From: Bacteroidetes bacterium GWF2_43_63
Lineage (GTDB): Bacteria > Bacteroidota > Bacteroidia > Bacteroidales > DTU049
Assembly (NCBI GenBank): GCA_001769275.1
Contig: MEOQ01000018.1
Span: 1-64,000, forward strand
Length of the DNA stretch: 64,000 nt
Direction of reading: 5' to 3'
Part shown: piece after piece, positions 50,802-62,400 of the stretch
Position numbering within the stretch: position 1 is the stretch's first letter
Layout: each line of letters starts with the position of its first letter
Program-made: the position numbers and the translations under genes
Notes under the pieces: generated by a model
Databases searched by the model: none
Seen by the model: the letters and a program-made list of their open reading frames with translations, nothing else
What the model was told of the DNA's origin: nothing

Positions 50802-53800
50802 CTATTCCGTCACAGTAAACTTGGCTGACCGAACAGCGCCATCACTGCAAATCACCTGAATGCTGTAAACGCCTGCTGCGAGCGACAATCCACGCACTTC
50901 AAAAACACTTGCGCTGCTGAAATCACTTTTTGATTCTATGATTTGGCCCAGTGAATTGATGATTCGCCACGACTTTGCATTATCGCTTTCAGACAGCATT
51001 ACAGTAAATTCGCCAATGGAAGGATTGGGATACAACAGCATCTGCGAAACACCATATTCATCCATGCCGACACCGTATTGAAATTCATCAGAGAATCCCG
51101 AACAGCCGTTTGCGAAAGTTACAACGATATAATAGGTGCCCAAAGCAGCAATGGTTACTGTAGTACCGGTTGCGCCCGGGATCGCGCTGCCATTGTAATA
51201 CCACTGATAGGACACACCTGCTGTTGTGGTTGACAAAACAAGTCCGTTCACAACAAGATCAATTTCAGGGACAGTATCCATTGTAATGGTGATGCCCGAA
51301 GGCGTGCATGACTGCTCATAAACTGGTATGACTGCCAAATGCTTTTCTCCCGCATCGAATGAACCAATTTCGAAAACCTGTTCAATAATCTGCGGAACGA
51401 AAACATTTGTTGTTCCGCTGTGACCAAGCTGTCCGAGCTGGTTTTGGCCCCAGCTGACCAGATTGCTGTCAACACGCAAGGCATAAGATGTAAAATTACC
51501 AGCCTTAACAGAAGTCACACCGCCACTTACGTCAGACACGAGTGGAAAATATGATCCGGTAACTGAAGTAAGCCCAAGTTGTCCGAAAGTATTATCGCCC
51601 CAGGCATATACAATCCCCATGGTATCGCAGGCCAGCGAATGTGCAGATCCGCCATCGAAACTTACAACGCTGTTGTAGAGGTTTACTTTTTCAGGAGTCC
51701 ATGCAGCAGTAATATTGCCTAAACCAAGCTGGCCATTGGCATTGCTTCCCCACACCCACAAGGTTCCGTCGGATTTCAGCGCCATGCTGTGATTGGCTCC
51801 TGCAGCCACAGCTACAACATTATCGAGATGTTTCACCTGCACAGGAATATTTCTGTTTGTCTGCGTACTGTCTCCAAGTTGTCCTGCCTGATTGCGTCCC
51901 CAGGCCCAGACATGACCATCGGAAGTGATGGCCAGTACATGATTTTCACCGGTTGCAACACCTGTAACACTATCAATATTCAGAACTGCAAACGGGAAAT
52001 TGCTGGTTGAGTAATTGCCATAGCCAAGTTGCCCGAACGTGTTGTCGCCCCATGAAACCAGTGTGCCGTCGGATTTCAATGCAAGCCCAAAACGATTACC
52101 TGCTGCAATTTTCTGAATAGCCGTAAGACTTCCGACGTTCACCGGAATATTTGAATCGGAGAAATTGCCAGTGCCCAGTGCTCCGAATTCGTTGCGTCCC
52201 CAGGCTTTCACAGTTCCATCATCATTTAGCACCATTGTGAATTCAGCACCACAGGCCACTTCCATTGCATGTGTGGTTAATACCGAAGGCTGAAAATACA
52301 GATTATTAATCGTTGTTCCGTTTCCAAATTGTCCCAGACTGTTTTCGCCGCATGACCACACATTTCCTATGCTTCCTGCAGATACGACTGAATAATAATT
52401 GCCTCCTTCGTATGCCCAGATGCTGGAATCGGTAACGCCGGCAACAGGAATTCCTTCGAAATACCAATGATTGTTTTCTCCAACACTACTGGAAAGCAGC
52501 ACCGAATCGCCTTCGCAGAAGACATCATCGGGTGAGGCTACAATAACCGGGACTGTGATTGTGTGAACATAAATATCATTATATGCTGTTTGAGTACAAC
52601 CCGATGAATTCGAGGTTCCATTCACGGAAACAAGCTGTCCATTACTCAGTGAAGATCCAATAAACACATTGGTTGCGGAAGGGCTTCCCTGAGAAACACC
52701 GTCAATAAAGAATTCATACAAATCGGCTCCAATTGCAGTAAACTGAACAGGCGAGCCCTCACAAACAGCTGTCGAAGGAAGGTCAGAAGTGAGCGACACG
52801 TTGACGTAATTCACTCCTATGGTCATGATGGTATCGGCCCAAAGACCGCACACACCATTGTATCCGAAGAGTGTCACTTCTTGTCCGTTTTGCAAATCGG
52901 CAGTCACAAAAAGTGAATCAGCTGAAACAGGATTGCCCTCCAGATAGAAATTGTAATTCTGCGCGCCATTTCCTTCAAAAGTTACTGTATCGCCATAACA
53001 GATGTTGCCAGTTGGAATATCATTGATGAATGAGAGAATCGGAAATTCATTTACTGTAACAGCATAGGTGCTGCCTGAATTGCCGGTGCATCCGACCAGT
53101 GTTCCTTCTACATACACTACATTACCCGAGACCAATGTATCGCACGAAAACAATGAGTTTCCGGATGCAACACCCCATGGCAAACCATCGACAAAGAATT
53201 GATAAGATGTAGCGCCTCCGGCAAGCAACTGAATGGTATCGCCCGTACACACTGAAATTCCGGAAACCGGGTTCAATGTAACATTCGGGATTGCATTTAC
53301 AATATATTGATAAACATTGGACGAAACAGTCGTGCAATAACCGGTGGTTCCCTGCACGGTGACAACTGCTCCGTTAACAAGGTTGTTTAACGATAGCGAA
53401 GAAACCGCTGAAGGAGCGCCCTGCGAGGCACCTGTTACAAAAAACTCATAGGATGAAGCCCCTGAAGCGCTGAATGAAACTGTATCTCCGGCACAAATGG
53501 TCAGATCCGGATCAGACTGCAAAACACTGACAACCGGATTGGGAGCCACTTCGACAATGAATGTATCTGCAGCAAATGAATGGCAACCATCGCCAGAAAC
53601 AGCCTGAACGCTAATGGTGTCGCCATTATTCAGGGCAGTAGTTGAGAACACACTAACAGTTGAATACGGTCCGGGTGCTGTACCGTTCACATAAAACCCA
53701 TAGGTATCAGAACCTGAAGCTGTGAACAAAATATTCTGCCCCTGACATATTGCGGTATCCAATTCAGAACAAGTCACCTCAACAACAGGAACAGAATAAA

Positions 53801-56800
53801 CTGTTACTTCAAGTGGCAGTGGAGTACACGCATATTGGGTTCCGCTGACTGAAATAAACTGTCCGTCGATAAGGCCTGAAGCGTGATAAATGGAATCATA
53901 CTGGAGCGGAGTTACTGCAATACCATTAATAAAATACTGATAGACTGAATCCCCATCCGCTTCGAGATCGATGGTTTCGTATGCACAGATCACGCTGTCA
54001 GAAAATGTCCATGTGATCTTCGGGCGCACGTCGATAGTGAAAACAGAATCGGCATACGCATAACAATTTCCCAATTTACCCTGCACTTCAACAGTCTGTC
54101 CGTTAGAAAAGACCGAGTTCATGGAATTATTTGTATTAAACACTCCGGTCGGAACTCCATTAATATAGAACTGATATTCGGTAGCGCCACCAGCCTGGAA
54201 AGTGATCACATCACCTGCGCAGATGCGACTGTCGGCATCGTCGCTAATGAAAGAGAGCAATGGTGTAACTTCGACATGAAACAACAGTGTTCCGGAAGCG
54301 AAATTGCGGCAAGCGGATAAAGAAATTCCTTCGACGCTGACAATATCATTATCGGCCAATGTTGAAATAACCACACTGTCAACCGTTGACTGCGGGCCAA
54401 GCGGCGACCCGTTGAGATAGAAGATATATTCTGCCGCGCCTGAAGCATGAATGGTTACCTCATCGCCGGCGCAAATCGTCGTATCGGCTTCTGAAGACGT
54501 AAGACCAACCATCGGAAGAGGAAATACTGTAAAATCCAAGGCTGTACTGCTGAATGCTTCGCAACCGGTGGTGATATTTCTGCCGAAAACCGTGAATTCA
54601 TCAGCATCTGCAATGTTCGAAAAAGTCCACGAATTTGTTGTTCCAAGATTATTATACGGAGCACCGTTCAAATAAAGTCTGTATTGATCGGCTCCGGCAG
54701 ACGTCAACGTTACAGAATCGCCCAGACAAATTAAATTATCCAAATCACTACTCGCAAGAGTAACAACGGGCAATGAATGTACTTCAAACGTAAACACCGT
54801 GCTGGTATCAAGACATCCCATATAATCTACCACAGCAAAAATAGTTTCGCCATCTGCAATAGAATCTGTCCTGTATTTTACAGAATCAGCTGATTGAATT
54901 ATCGGAATACCATTGGAGAAGAAATAAAAATCGGGTGTCGGATTGGGCGAGTTTGCAGTGAATGTGACCAAATCGCCGGAACAAATTGTTGTATCTGCAT
55001 CGCTCGAATTCAAATTGACTACTGGTTTGTAAATTGTTACCGAGTCAGTATAAGAATCCGAACATCCGTTGGTGAAGGTTGATACAAGTGTGACATCATA
55101 CTTCTGATTGTTATCGAAAAGATAAGCCGGAGACACCTGTGTTGTTGTGAGGCTTGTATCGACCATATACCATTCAAAAGTCAGGTCGCCCTGATTTCCA
55201 CTGTATGCACTTGAAGTATTTACGAAATGAACACTATCGCCGAAACAGGTGACTCCCGAAACAATGAATGATGCTGTTGTAGCAGGCACCGCGTCGAAAT
55301 GCCAGTTAGTATTGTTTGACACATTTCTGCTGAAAACAGCCACTGCCCCATTAGTAGCAGTGATATCTCTCACAACGGAACATTGTATTCTGATGCTGTC
55401 ACTGGCAAGACTTGTGAGCGTTGCAGCCAAATATTTTTCGGTTGAGGCAATATAAATTGAATCCTGACAAGTACCGTTAGCAACAAAAGCACTATCGAAA
55501 GTTTGTTCATGGTTTGCTTCGAAATACAAATGTATTCCGGGATGTACCTTGAAAATGCGAAATGTGTCAGCACCATAGACTTCGCCTGAGTAAACAGCTG
55601 TTGACGAATCAGAAAAAAGCGTAAGCATTTCAAGATCGAAAAACCGCTGATTTCCACCATCAAAATAATTTCTGAATGATTTGTTTCCCGGCATTAAAAT
55701 CGAAGTGGAATCGGCATCAAGCGTAAGTATTGACGGATCCTGAAAAACTGCAGAATATTTAATTGAAATATCAGAATTTTTCAGCAACATCTGTTTCGCT
55801 GACGAAGTTTCTGTTTTTAAAAGACCTACGCGCATCGACCATTCATTGGATACAAACGTCCCTGAATTCACAGTGAATGAAACGGTAGAATCGGTCACAA
55901 GTGAATCGATCAAAAACAAAGTGTCCGCTGTTGAAAAACCAGCAAGCAAAGTATTAACGCCATAACGACTACACAGTGGATCAAACTCCGCATGTCCGTA
56001 TAAAGGAGCAAGAATCAAAGCTGGTGTATTCGCATCGCTGGCTGAAAAAAGATCTCCATAGCCAAAATTCAGATTTTCATTCAACAAAACATCGTCGCTT
56101 ATTTGCAGATTGGCCTCAATTAGCAGCGAAGGAGAAGTAAGCAAAATGCTGCTCCAGTCCATCACTTTGCAATAGGCGTTTTTATAAATGTCGACAGTAT
56201 CGGATGTAGCTGTTGAAAAATGCAGATCGGTGAATACGACTGTATCAGCGGGACCCGGAACGCAAGTGGCTGCAGAAAATGGCAAAATCAAATCCGGTGT
56301 CCAGTTATTGGCGTTATGCCAGTTTTTATCAGCTAAACCAGTCCAGTAATAGGTTTTTCCTGCAACGGCTCCGCTGAAAATCCAACCCGTGGTTATTCCA
56401 ATCCCAGTCGATGCAATAGCATTGTACTCACGACCACCAGCTGAATCAGCAACCAGATTTTGAATCACCACATCAGAAATATTCAAAGTATCGTAACCGG
56501 TTTTGCTGATAGATGCGGTTCCACTTTCGCCAATAAATGCTGACAACGAAACCGGCTGCGTGCACGAGCCACTAGCCAAAAGGCTGTCGAGCGACCATGT
56601 TGTAGCTGGTTCAAATTCAAGCGCTGTACCTCCCGAAACATAAAGAAGATCGGAAGAACCTCCGCCGAGAATTCGCGTTCGCGGTGAGTTTACTTTGAGT
56701 GTGTCGAATGTGATTCCCGCTGCTTTCATTACAACCATTTCGGTGTTGCTGTTTGAAAGGATTACCGCACCTGAATCGTGCGCAAGGGTAAGCCCTGAGC

Positions 56801-58799
56801 CAGATGAATTCCATACAGTATCAGCAGCGGTAAGATTAATAATCGATTTGGAATAATCAAGACTGCGTGACAAATTTCCTGACAAATCGAGGCTTCGGCA
56901 AATCAAACCTTTCTTGTTCAGATTAAGATTTCCTTTCTGCAAAATCACATTACTGAAAGAATGAAGTGTGTCAGTAAAATTATATGTTCGTGAAGTATTA
57001 AATGTGATTTCGCTGTAAATTTCAGCATTTCGCGATGTAATATCTTTGGCAGGAGCAAGCGAAGATGTAAATTCAATGCCGCTTTCGACATCTATTGTAA
57101 GACTGTCATGCAACAACATAGAAGAAGAAATAAACAGCGTTCCTTTTCCGGATAAATGAGCCAGTTCATCAATATTGGTCCACAGCATCTGGTTACAGTA
57201 AGCTTGTTCATTAATGGTCACTGTATCTTCGGAACTAAATGAATTTAAATCAAACACAACATCATTTCCCCTGACAGGAATACAACCACCGGAGCTGCCT
57301 CCCGAAGTGGTGGCCCAATGCGTAGCATCGTTCCAGTTACCTGTTCCGCCAATCCAATACAGAGTCTCTGTATTCGCCGGCTCAACCACGTCCCATCCGC
57401 TTACACCATCAAATTCAAAAGAATTAAGTGCATGAATAATATCACCGGAAAGATTATTGTAAGAAATTTTCAAATATGAAACAGTGATGTCGCCACTCAC
57501 AGCATTTATTTTCGGAATAGCAGCATTGCAGGCATTCATCTCCGTTATAAATGGATTATCGGCGCAAAAAGAAGAAAGATAAATATACTGACCACAAGAA
57601 CCAGCGGCATTCATTGTATCGACTGTCAGCTCTATTCCATGAGCAAGCTGCACTTTTGACGCCGGCTTGATAATAATATTACCGGTAACAAAAGAAGAAA
57701 AAATTCTGGAAAATGCTGTCGGAAGCTCAACTTCACCAATAGCAAATAAGGAATCTTTCCCCAAACTAATATTCACAGTGTCTGAACCTGCATACGTGAA
57801 TTTAATAAAAGCCTGCGCTGCATCAAGGTTCAGCCGGACATCATTCAGGTAAAGAGCGTTTCCGGAACCGGAGATCTGAACAGCGGAATTGCCCAGGCTG
57901 ATGGTCTTAGTCAGTGCGGTTGTATTTCTCATTGCCCCAACAAAAATTGGCCATCCTTGTGAATAAAACTGACCTCCTCCTCTGAATTCGAGAATCCCTC
58001 CGGTTTTGAACTGGCTCAGCAAATACATTTTCTTGCTGCCGTTCATATAAACATCGCACGCCATCTCATTGGCATAAGTATTAATGTAGTTTGTATCGAT
58101 GGTCGAATTCTGAAAAAACAAAGGACCAGTATGAGCAAAAATCGTAGGATCAGGCAGTGCAAAGGACCCGCTGACAGTAAGTGAATCAGCGCTAAACCAT
58201 TTGGGATTAACAACAGGAACCGAAGCCATGAAAGTGTGATCGGTATTGAAATGTCGGCAGGCAATTCTGTGTCCGTTTGAATAAAACACCCCATCGGTAT
58301 GTAGTAAACGATTGTATGGCAGTTGCAATTTCCCTTGAAGATATAAAGTGTCTGCAGCCATTTGTAGATCGCATTTCAAAGTTTTATCCTGCGTTTCAAA
58401 ATATGTTGCAGCTCCGGATAATCCGTAAATGCGAATCAATCCGTTATAATTAAACGTAACTTTATCCGATAAATAAATATGTCCATAAACATTTAAAGTA
58501 TCGGTTGTTGTGGAATTAAATTCCACATTGTATACAATACCAGACCAATCCATCATAGCACAAAAAGCCATAGATGTATCAACCGTAATAATTTTGCCAT
58601 TTGCGTTAAAGGACGACGCATCGAAATAAACAGTATCGTCAGATCCAGGTATGGTGCTGTGATAAACACTGCCTCCGGAAGAAACAGCCCAGTGGCTGGT
58701 GTCGGACCAATAGCCGCTTCCACCTACCCAATAATACTCATCGGCAAAAGCAAAATGTGCTGTAACCAGCATCATTACGGAAATTAACAGTTTCTTCAT
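50802..58799 (-). CDS. Giant T9SS adhesin-like protein with RCC1 propeller, 2665 aa
   Basis: A signal peptide ends near HFAFA. The N-terminal half holds three copies of a module (YYWVGGSGYWSDTSHWA, YWIGGTGNWNDATHWA, YYWTGLADKNWHNANNW, each followed by a beta-rich region). Then come about 11-12 Ig-like modules with the pattern ICAGDxVTFxAxGAxxYxFFxxG, and a block of seven RCC1 repeats (WSCGENSLGQFG, KAWGRNEFGALG, SWGDNTFGQLG, AWGRNQAGQLG, VWGSNANGQLG, AWGDNTFGQLG, SWGQNQLGQLG), i.e. one complete seven-bladed propeller. A type A sorting domain (LLYPNPSIGEFTVML) ends it. It is a secreted, surface-attached protein; adhesion is inferred. The ATG at 58799 is preferred over a GTG 6 bases upstream. 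Confidence 0.92.
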   Translation of the reverse strand: MKKLLISVMMLVTAHFAFADEYYWVGGSGYWSDTSHWAVSSGGSVYHSTIPGSDDTVYFDASSFNANGKIITVDTSMAFCAMMDWSGIVYNVEFNSTTTDTLNVYGHIYLSDKVTFNYNGLIRIYGLSGAATYFETQDKTLKCDLQMAADTLYLQGKLQLPYNRLLHTDGVFYSNGHRIACRHFNTDHTFMASVPVVNPKWFSADSLTVSGSFALPDPTIFAHTGPLFFQNSTIDTNYINTYANEMACDVYMNGSKKMYLLSQFKTGGILEFRGGGQFYSQGWPIFVGAMRNTTALTKTISLGNSAVQISGSGNALYLNDVRLNLDAAQAFIKFTYAGSDTVNISLGKDSLFAIGEVELPTAFSRIFSSFVTGNIIIKPASKVQLAHGIELTVDTMNAAGSCGQYIYLSSFCADNPFITEMNACNAAIPKINAVSGDITVSYLKISYNNLSGDIIHALNSFEFDGVSGWDVVEPANTETLYWIGGTGNWNDATHWATTSGGSSGGCIPVRGNDVVFDLNSFSSEDTVTINEQAYCNQMLWTNIDELAHLSGKGTLFISSSMLLHDSLTIDVESGIEFTSSLAPAKDITSRNAEIYSEITFNTSRTYNFTDTLHSFSNVILQKGNLNLNKKGLICRSLDLSGNLSRSLDYSKSIINLTAADTVWNSSGSGLTLAHDSGAVILSNSNTEMVVMKAAGITFDTLKVNSPRTRILGGGSSDLLYVSGGTALEFEPATTWSLDSLLASGSCTQPVSLSAFIGESGTASISKTGYDTLNISDVVIQNLVADSAGGREYNAIASTGIGITTGWIFSGAVAGKTYYWTGLADKNWHNANNWTPDLILPFSAATCVPGPADTVVFTDLHFSTATSDTVDIYKNAYCKVMDWSSILLTSPSLLIEANLQISDDVLLNENLNFGYGDLFSASDANTPALILAPLYGHAEFDPLCSRYGVNTLLAGFSTADTLFLIDSLVTDSTVSFTVNSGTFVSNEWSMRVGLLKTETSSAKQMLLKNSDISIKYSAVFQDPSILTLDADSTSILMPGNKSFRNYFDGGNQRFFDLEMLTLFSDSSTAVYSGEVYGADTFRIFKVHPGIHLYFEANHEQTFDSAFVANGTCQDSIYIASTEKYLAATLTSLASDSIRIQCSVVRDITATNGAVAVFSRNVSNNTNWHFDAVPATTASFIVSGVTCFGDSVHFVNTSSAYSGNQGDLTFEWYMVDTSLTTTQVSPAYLFDNNQKYDVTLVSTFTNGCSDSYTDSVTIYKPVVNLNSSDADTTICSGDLVTFTANSPNPTPDFYFFSNGIPIIQSADSVKYRTDSIADGETIFAVVDYMGCLDTSTVFTFEVHSLPVVTLASSDLDNLICLGDSVTLTSAGADQYRLYLNGAPYNNLGTTNSWTFSNIADADEFTVFGRNITTGCEAFSSTALDFTVFPLPMVGLTSSEADTTICAGDEVTIHASGAAEYIFYLNGSPLGPQSTVDSVVISTLADNDIVSVEGISLSACRNFASGTLLFHVEVTPLLSFISDDADSRICAGDVITFQAGGATEYQFYINGVPTGVFNTNNSMNSVFSNGQTVEVQGKLGNCYAYADSVFTIDVRPKITWTFSDSVICAYETIDLEADGDSVYQYFINGIAVTPLQYDSIYHASGLIDGQFISVSGTQYACTPLPLEVTVYSVPVVEVTCSELDTAICQGQNILFTASGSDTYGFYVNGTAPGPYSTVSVFSTTALNNGDTISVQAVSGDGCHSFAADTFIVEVAPNPVVSVLQSDPDLTICAGDTVSFSASGASSYEFFVTGASQGAPSAVSSLSLNNLVNGAVVTVQGTTGYCTTVSSNVYQYIVNAIPNVTLNPVSGISVCTGDTIQLLAGGATSYQFFVDGLPWGVASGNSLFSCDTLVSGNVVYVEGTLVGCTGNSGSTYAVTVNEFPILSFINDIPTGNICYGDTVTFEGNGAQNYNFYLEGNPVSADSLFVTADLQNGQEVTLFGYNGVCGLWADTIMTIGVNYVNVSLTSDLPSTAVCEGSPVQFTAIGADLYEFFIDGVSQGSPSATNVFIGSSLSNGQLVSVNGTSNSSGCTQTAYNDIYVHTITVPVIVASPDDVFCEGDSVLLSSSVGENNHWYFEGIPVAGVTDSSIWAYEGGNYYSVVSAGSIGNVWSCGENSLGQFGNGTTINNLYFQPSVLTTHAMEVACGAEFTMVLNDDGTVKAWGRNEFGALGTGNFSDSNIPVNVGSLTAIQKIAAGNRFGLALKSDGTLVSWGDNTFGQLGYGNYSTSNFPFAVLNIDSVTGVATGENHVLAITSDGHVWAWGRNQAGQLGDSTQTNRNIPVQVKHLDNVVAVAAGANHSMALKSDGTLWVWGSNANGQLGLGNITAAWTPEKVNLYNSVVSFDGGSAHSLACDTMGIVYAWGDNTFGQLGLTSVTGSYFPLVSDVSGGVTSVKAGNFTSYALRVDSNLVSWGQNQLGQLGHSGTTNVFVPQIIEQVFEIGSFDAGEKHLAVIPVYEQSCTPSGITITMDTVPEIDLVVNGLVLSTTTAGVSYQWYYNGSAIPGATGTTVTIAALGTYYIVVTFANGCSGFSDEFQYGVGMDEYGVSQMLLYPNPSIGEFTVMLSESDNAKSWRIINSLGQIIESKSDFSSASVFEVRGLSLAAGVYSIQVICSDGAVRSAKFTVTE

Positions 58800-58949
58800 A
58801 GTCACCCAAATTGTTAACGAAAGAATAATTCAAGCGACTAAAATACATAATATATTTGTTTGTGTGACTAATAATGTCAATAAATTTATCTATTCACCAT
58901 CCATATGTAAAATTATTGTATATTGCACTCCAAATTGAAAAAATATCCG

Positions 58950-59477
58950 ATGAAACATATCTATCTGTTTCTAAGCCTGTTACTCGCGAATTGTTTATCA
59001 GTATTTTCACAGAACTACAATGATTCGTTGACGTCAAAGCTTTATATTGAGAAAGATCTTGATACGGTTTATTCTGAAATAATAAACACGGGAGCCCGCC
59101 TGAGGCTTCCGCTCTATTTTACACCATTTTCTCAAGGAGAATACCATGGCTACATGCATACTGGAACTGCCACAACCATCATCGGACAAAAAATGGATTC
59201 AACAGCGTTTATCAGTGTTACAGCCAATCTCAACAAAGACGTTTTTCTCAAACAGGGTGCAGAACTTATTGAAGAACTTGATTTGGAGACACTGGAGGGA
59301 AGGCCTGCAAAAATGTATCTGATAAAATTCATGGCCGACAAGACACCGGTACACCGATTAATGCTGTTTACGGGCGACCTGAACAGCTCTTTAATGCTCA
59401 CTGCCAATTACCCGGAAATATTTTCAACTTTATTGAAAGATGTTATACTGACCAGCTTTTTAACTGTCCAGTATTAA
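58950..59477 (+). CDS. Exported protein of unknown function, 175 aa
   Basis: A signal peptide (MKHIYLFLSLLLANCLSVFS) is followed by Gln at +1 and a compact alpha/beta domain: RLPLYFTPFSQGEYHGYMH, TATTIIGQKMDSTAFISVTA and RLMLFTGDLNSSLMLTANYP. No family was recognised. The ATG at 58950 is used because the longer frame starts with TTG. It ends 12 bases before the start of the SprB-repeat gene and probably shares its transcript, so it may be an accessory of that protein. Confidence 0.78.
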   Translation: MKHIYLFLSLLLANCLSVFSQNYNDSLTSKLYIEKDLDTVYSEIINTGARLRLPLYFTPFSQGEYHGYMHTGTATTIIGQKMDSTAFISVTANLNKDVFLKQGAELIEELDLETLEGRPAKMYLIKFMADKTPVHRLMLFTGDLNSSLMLTANYPEIFSTLLKDVILTSFLTVQY

Positions 59478-59489
59478 AGTGTGAAGCCT

Positions 59490-62400
59490 ATGAAAAGAAA
59501 AATACTTTTGCTTTTGTTTTCGGTTATTCTGAGTGCTTCGGGCTTTGCTCAAACAAATACCGTGGTTCATTATGTGCCTTTTAAAACGGACACTCAAAGT
59601 TTATGGATGCCGGGAGATGCCGGCCTGGTCGATTTAGACATTCCATTCTTTGATATTGGATGGAACAACAACCGCACTTTTGGCGGCATCACTAACGTGG
59701 CCGGGTACCCTTTCGGCGCACAGTTTACAGCTGGCACATGGGGCAAAATTGGCTCCGGTCTGCGAATTGAATTCGGAAATGAGCGTGTTGATATCGATTA
59801 TATAGCCAATGTCGATTTGGAAATGCCGGCAGACGGCAGCTTCGAAAAAGGCGATGAAATAACAATCAACACTTCGCTGAATCCGTTTCCCGACTCTTGT
59901 GTAATTACACCGGAAAAATACAACGTGTTATTTCAAATATGGATGGCTGTAGGTTTTGGCTTTGAAATCAGCGGCAGGTTTTGTTTTTTCAGCTGTACAA
60001 ATGCTACTATCCTTGATATTGATATGCCTGTTGACACATTCGACATTGTTCGAATTGACCCCGTTGGCATCTCATTGCTGGATGGTCAGTATTTTTGGGC
60101 CGCTGACGATTATTTTCCTTTTACATGGACCGATAGTCGCGAGATTATCGATCTGATGATCACAATGCCGAGCAACGACAATGCGTCCAGCTCTATGGCC
60201 ACGGACACACTGATTTCTCGCATCCCACCTTTCTTATATGCCGATGTGTACTTCGATATACCCAATTTCATTGCTGCTCTGAACATTCCTTATGTCAGTG
60301 CTTTTTTTGCTAATGTCGAAAATGAATGGGAGTTGGGGCCGATAACGGTTGGTTATTCTCTCATGCATACTGGTTTCGAAATTGGCTTATATCATAACCA
60401 AACGCTCACTTTTGTTCCACGGGTTCAAACCACCATGGATTTTCCCGGACTGATTGACTATAAGATTTTAAGTCCCGCCAACACGGTACTCACCTCGGGG
60501 ACAGATTCATCCATCACATTTACTGTCGGCGACAAAATCCGATTCAGGTACCCATGCAATTATGATTTTATGGAAATTGATCCATACTACAAAATGCGCA
60601 ACGATTTTAATAATCACACCTACGATTCCATTGCCTTCGATTTTATTTTCCAGATGCTTGAATTTCACATTTCAATGGATGACATTGAAGTAATTCCGCG
60701 TATCTGTATTCCCATTTATTATCCCTGCGGGCCATGGTATTGCGTGGTATGCGATTGGTGTTATGATGGCGATATCTGCACCCCTGCTGTTGTTTTTCAT
60801 GGATTCAATTACTCACTCGGACCTTTGGTTGACCTTCGCCCTAATTTATACAATGTGAAATACGATTGGGTTAACAGTCACTGGGAAATGCAAGGATTCA
60901 ACGACGTTGATCACCCTAAATTCAGAATCGAACCTGCAAAGTTTGTTGTAACTGTTGCCCCTGTTGATGTAAAATGTTTCGGTGCAAGCACCGGGTCTGC
61001 TGCAGCAACAGTTTCTCACGGTAAACCACCTTATCGCTATGAATGGTCAAACGGATCCGTAGTAAATTCTTCCGCAACATCATCAACGGCCAGTAATTTG
61101 CCGGCCGGCACACACTATGTGATTGTTACCGATGCCAACGGATGCGTTACTTTCTGCTCGTTTGTTATTGATCAACCCGACAGCCTGCTGGCAGTTTCAG
61201 GTATAACTACAAATATTTCGTGTAATGCTACTGCTACGGGAGCAATCGATATCACAACAACGGGCGGTACTTCGCCATACACCTACAACTGGACTGGAGG
61301 TATCGCAACCGAGGACCGGACTAATCTAACTGCCGGAACCTATACCCTGACCGTAACAGACAATAATTTATGCACGAATGTATCTTCGTACACGCTTACC
61401 CAGCCATATGTACTCGTTTCAACGCCATCATCGGTTAATGTGAACTGTCGTGGTGGGTCAGACGGATCAGCTGCTGTTGATGTAACAGGTGGAACCCCAC
61501 CGTACAATTATGCATGGTCAAGCGGTGACACCACTCCTGTAATTCAGAATATTTCAGCGGGCGCATACAGTGTTACAGTCACTGATTTCAATGGTTGTCA
61601 GAATGTTTTGAACTACAATATTACACAACCCGCAGCAGCACTTAATCTTGCAATCACAACCCAAAATGCTTTCTGCAACGGCGAGGCAACAGGTTCTATT
61701 ACCATTGCTACCTCAGGTGGTACTGCGCCATACGAATATGCGTGGTTCCGCAACGGACAAACGCTCAATCATTACAGCGCTGATATCAGCAACATTTCAG
61801 CCGATGATTATTCTGTAGTAGTGACTGATTCAAAGGGCTGTTCCGTTGACACCAACCTCCATATTTCTGAGCCGCCATCCATTACTTATTCGCTATCAAC
61901 TGTTGACAATTTGTGCTTCGGCGAAACCAACGGCAGTGTGTCTCTCAGCGTCAATGGCGGGACAGGGACTTACACCTATAACTGGTCAAACGGAGCGTCA
62001 ACTCAAAACATCGGCGCACTTCCGGCTGGCAACTACAATGTGACAATTACTGATAACAATGGTTGTACACAGTTCGCCCAGACCGTGATTACTCAACCGG
62101 GGGCTCCGCTTACAGCGTCCATTACTCCAACTCCGGTGCTCTGCAAAGGAAACGCAACCGGGTCTGTAATTCTCGATACACAGGGTGGAACTGCACCTTA
62201 CTTCTTCCAGTGGTCTTCCGGATCAACAAACCAAAATCCCGATGGTCTAATTGCCGGAACATACACGGTGACAATCACCGACAATAATGGCTGTGTGGCC
62301 TACAGCGGAACAGTAATCGAAGAGCCGGTAAACGCTCTTGCCGTTACCACCACCATTTCGGATCCGCTCTGCTACAACTCTGCAAACGGCAGCATTACAA

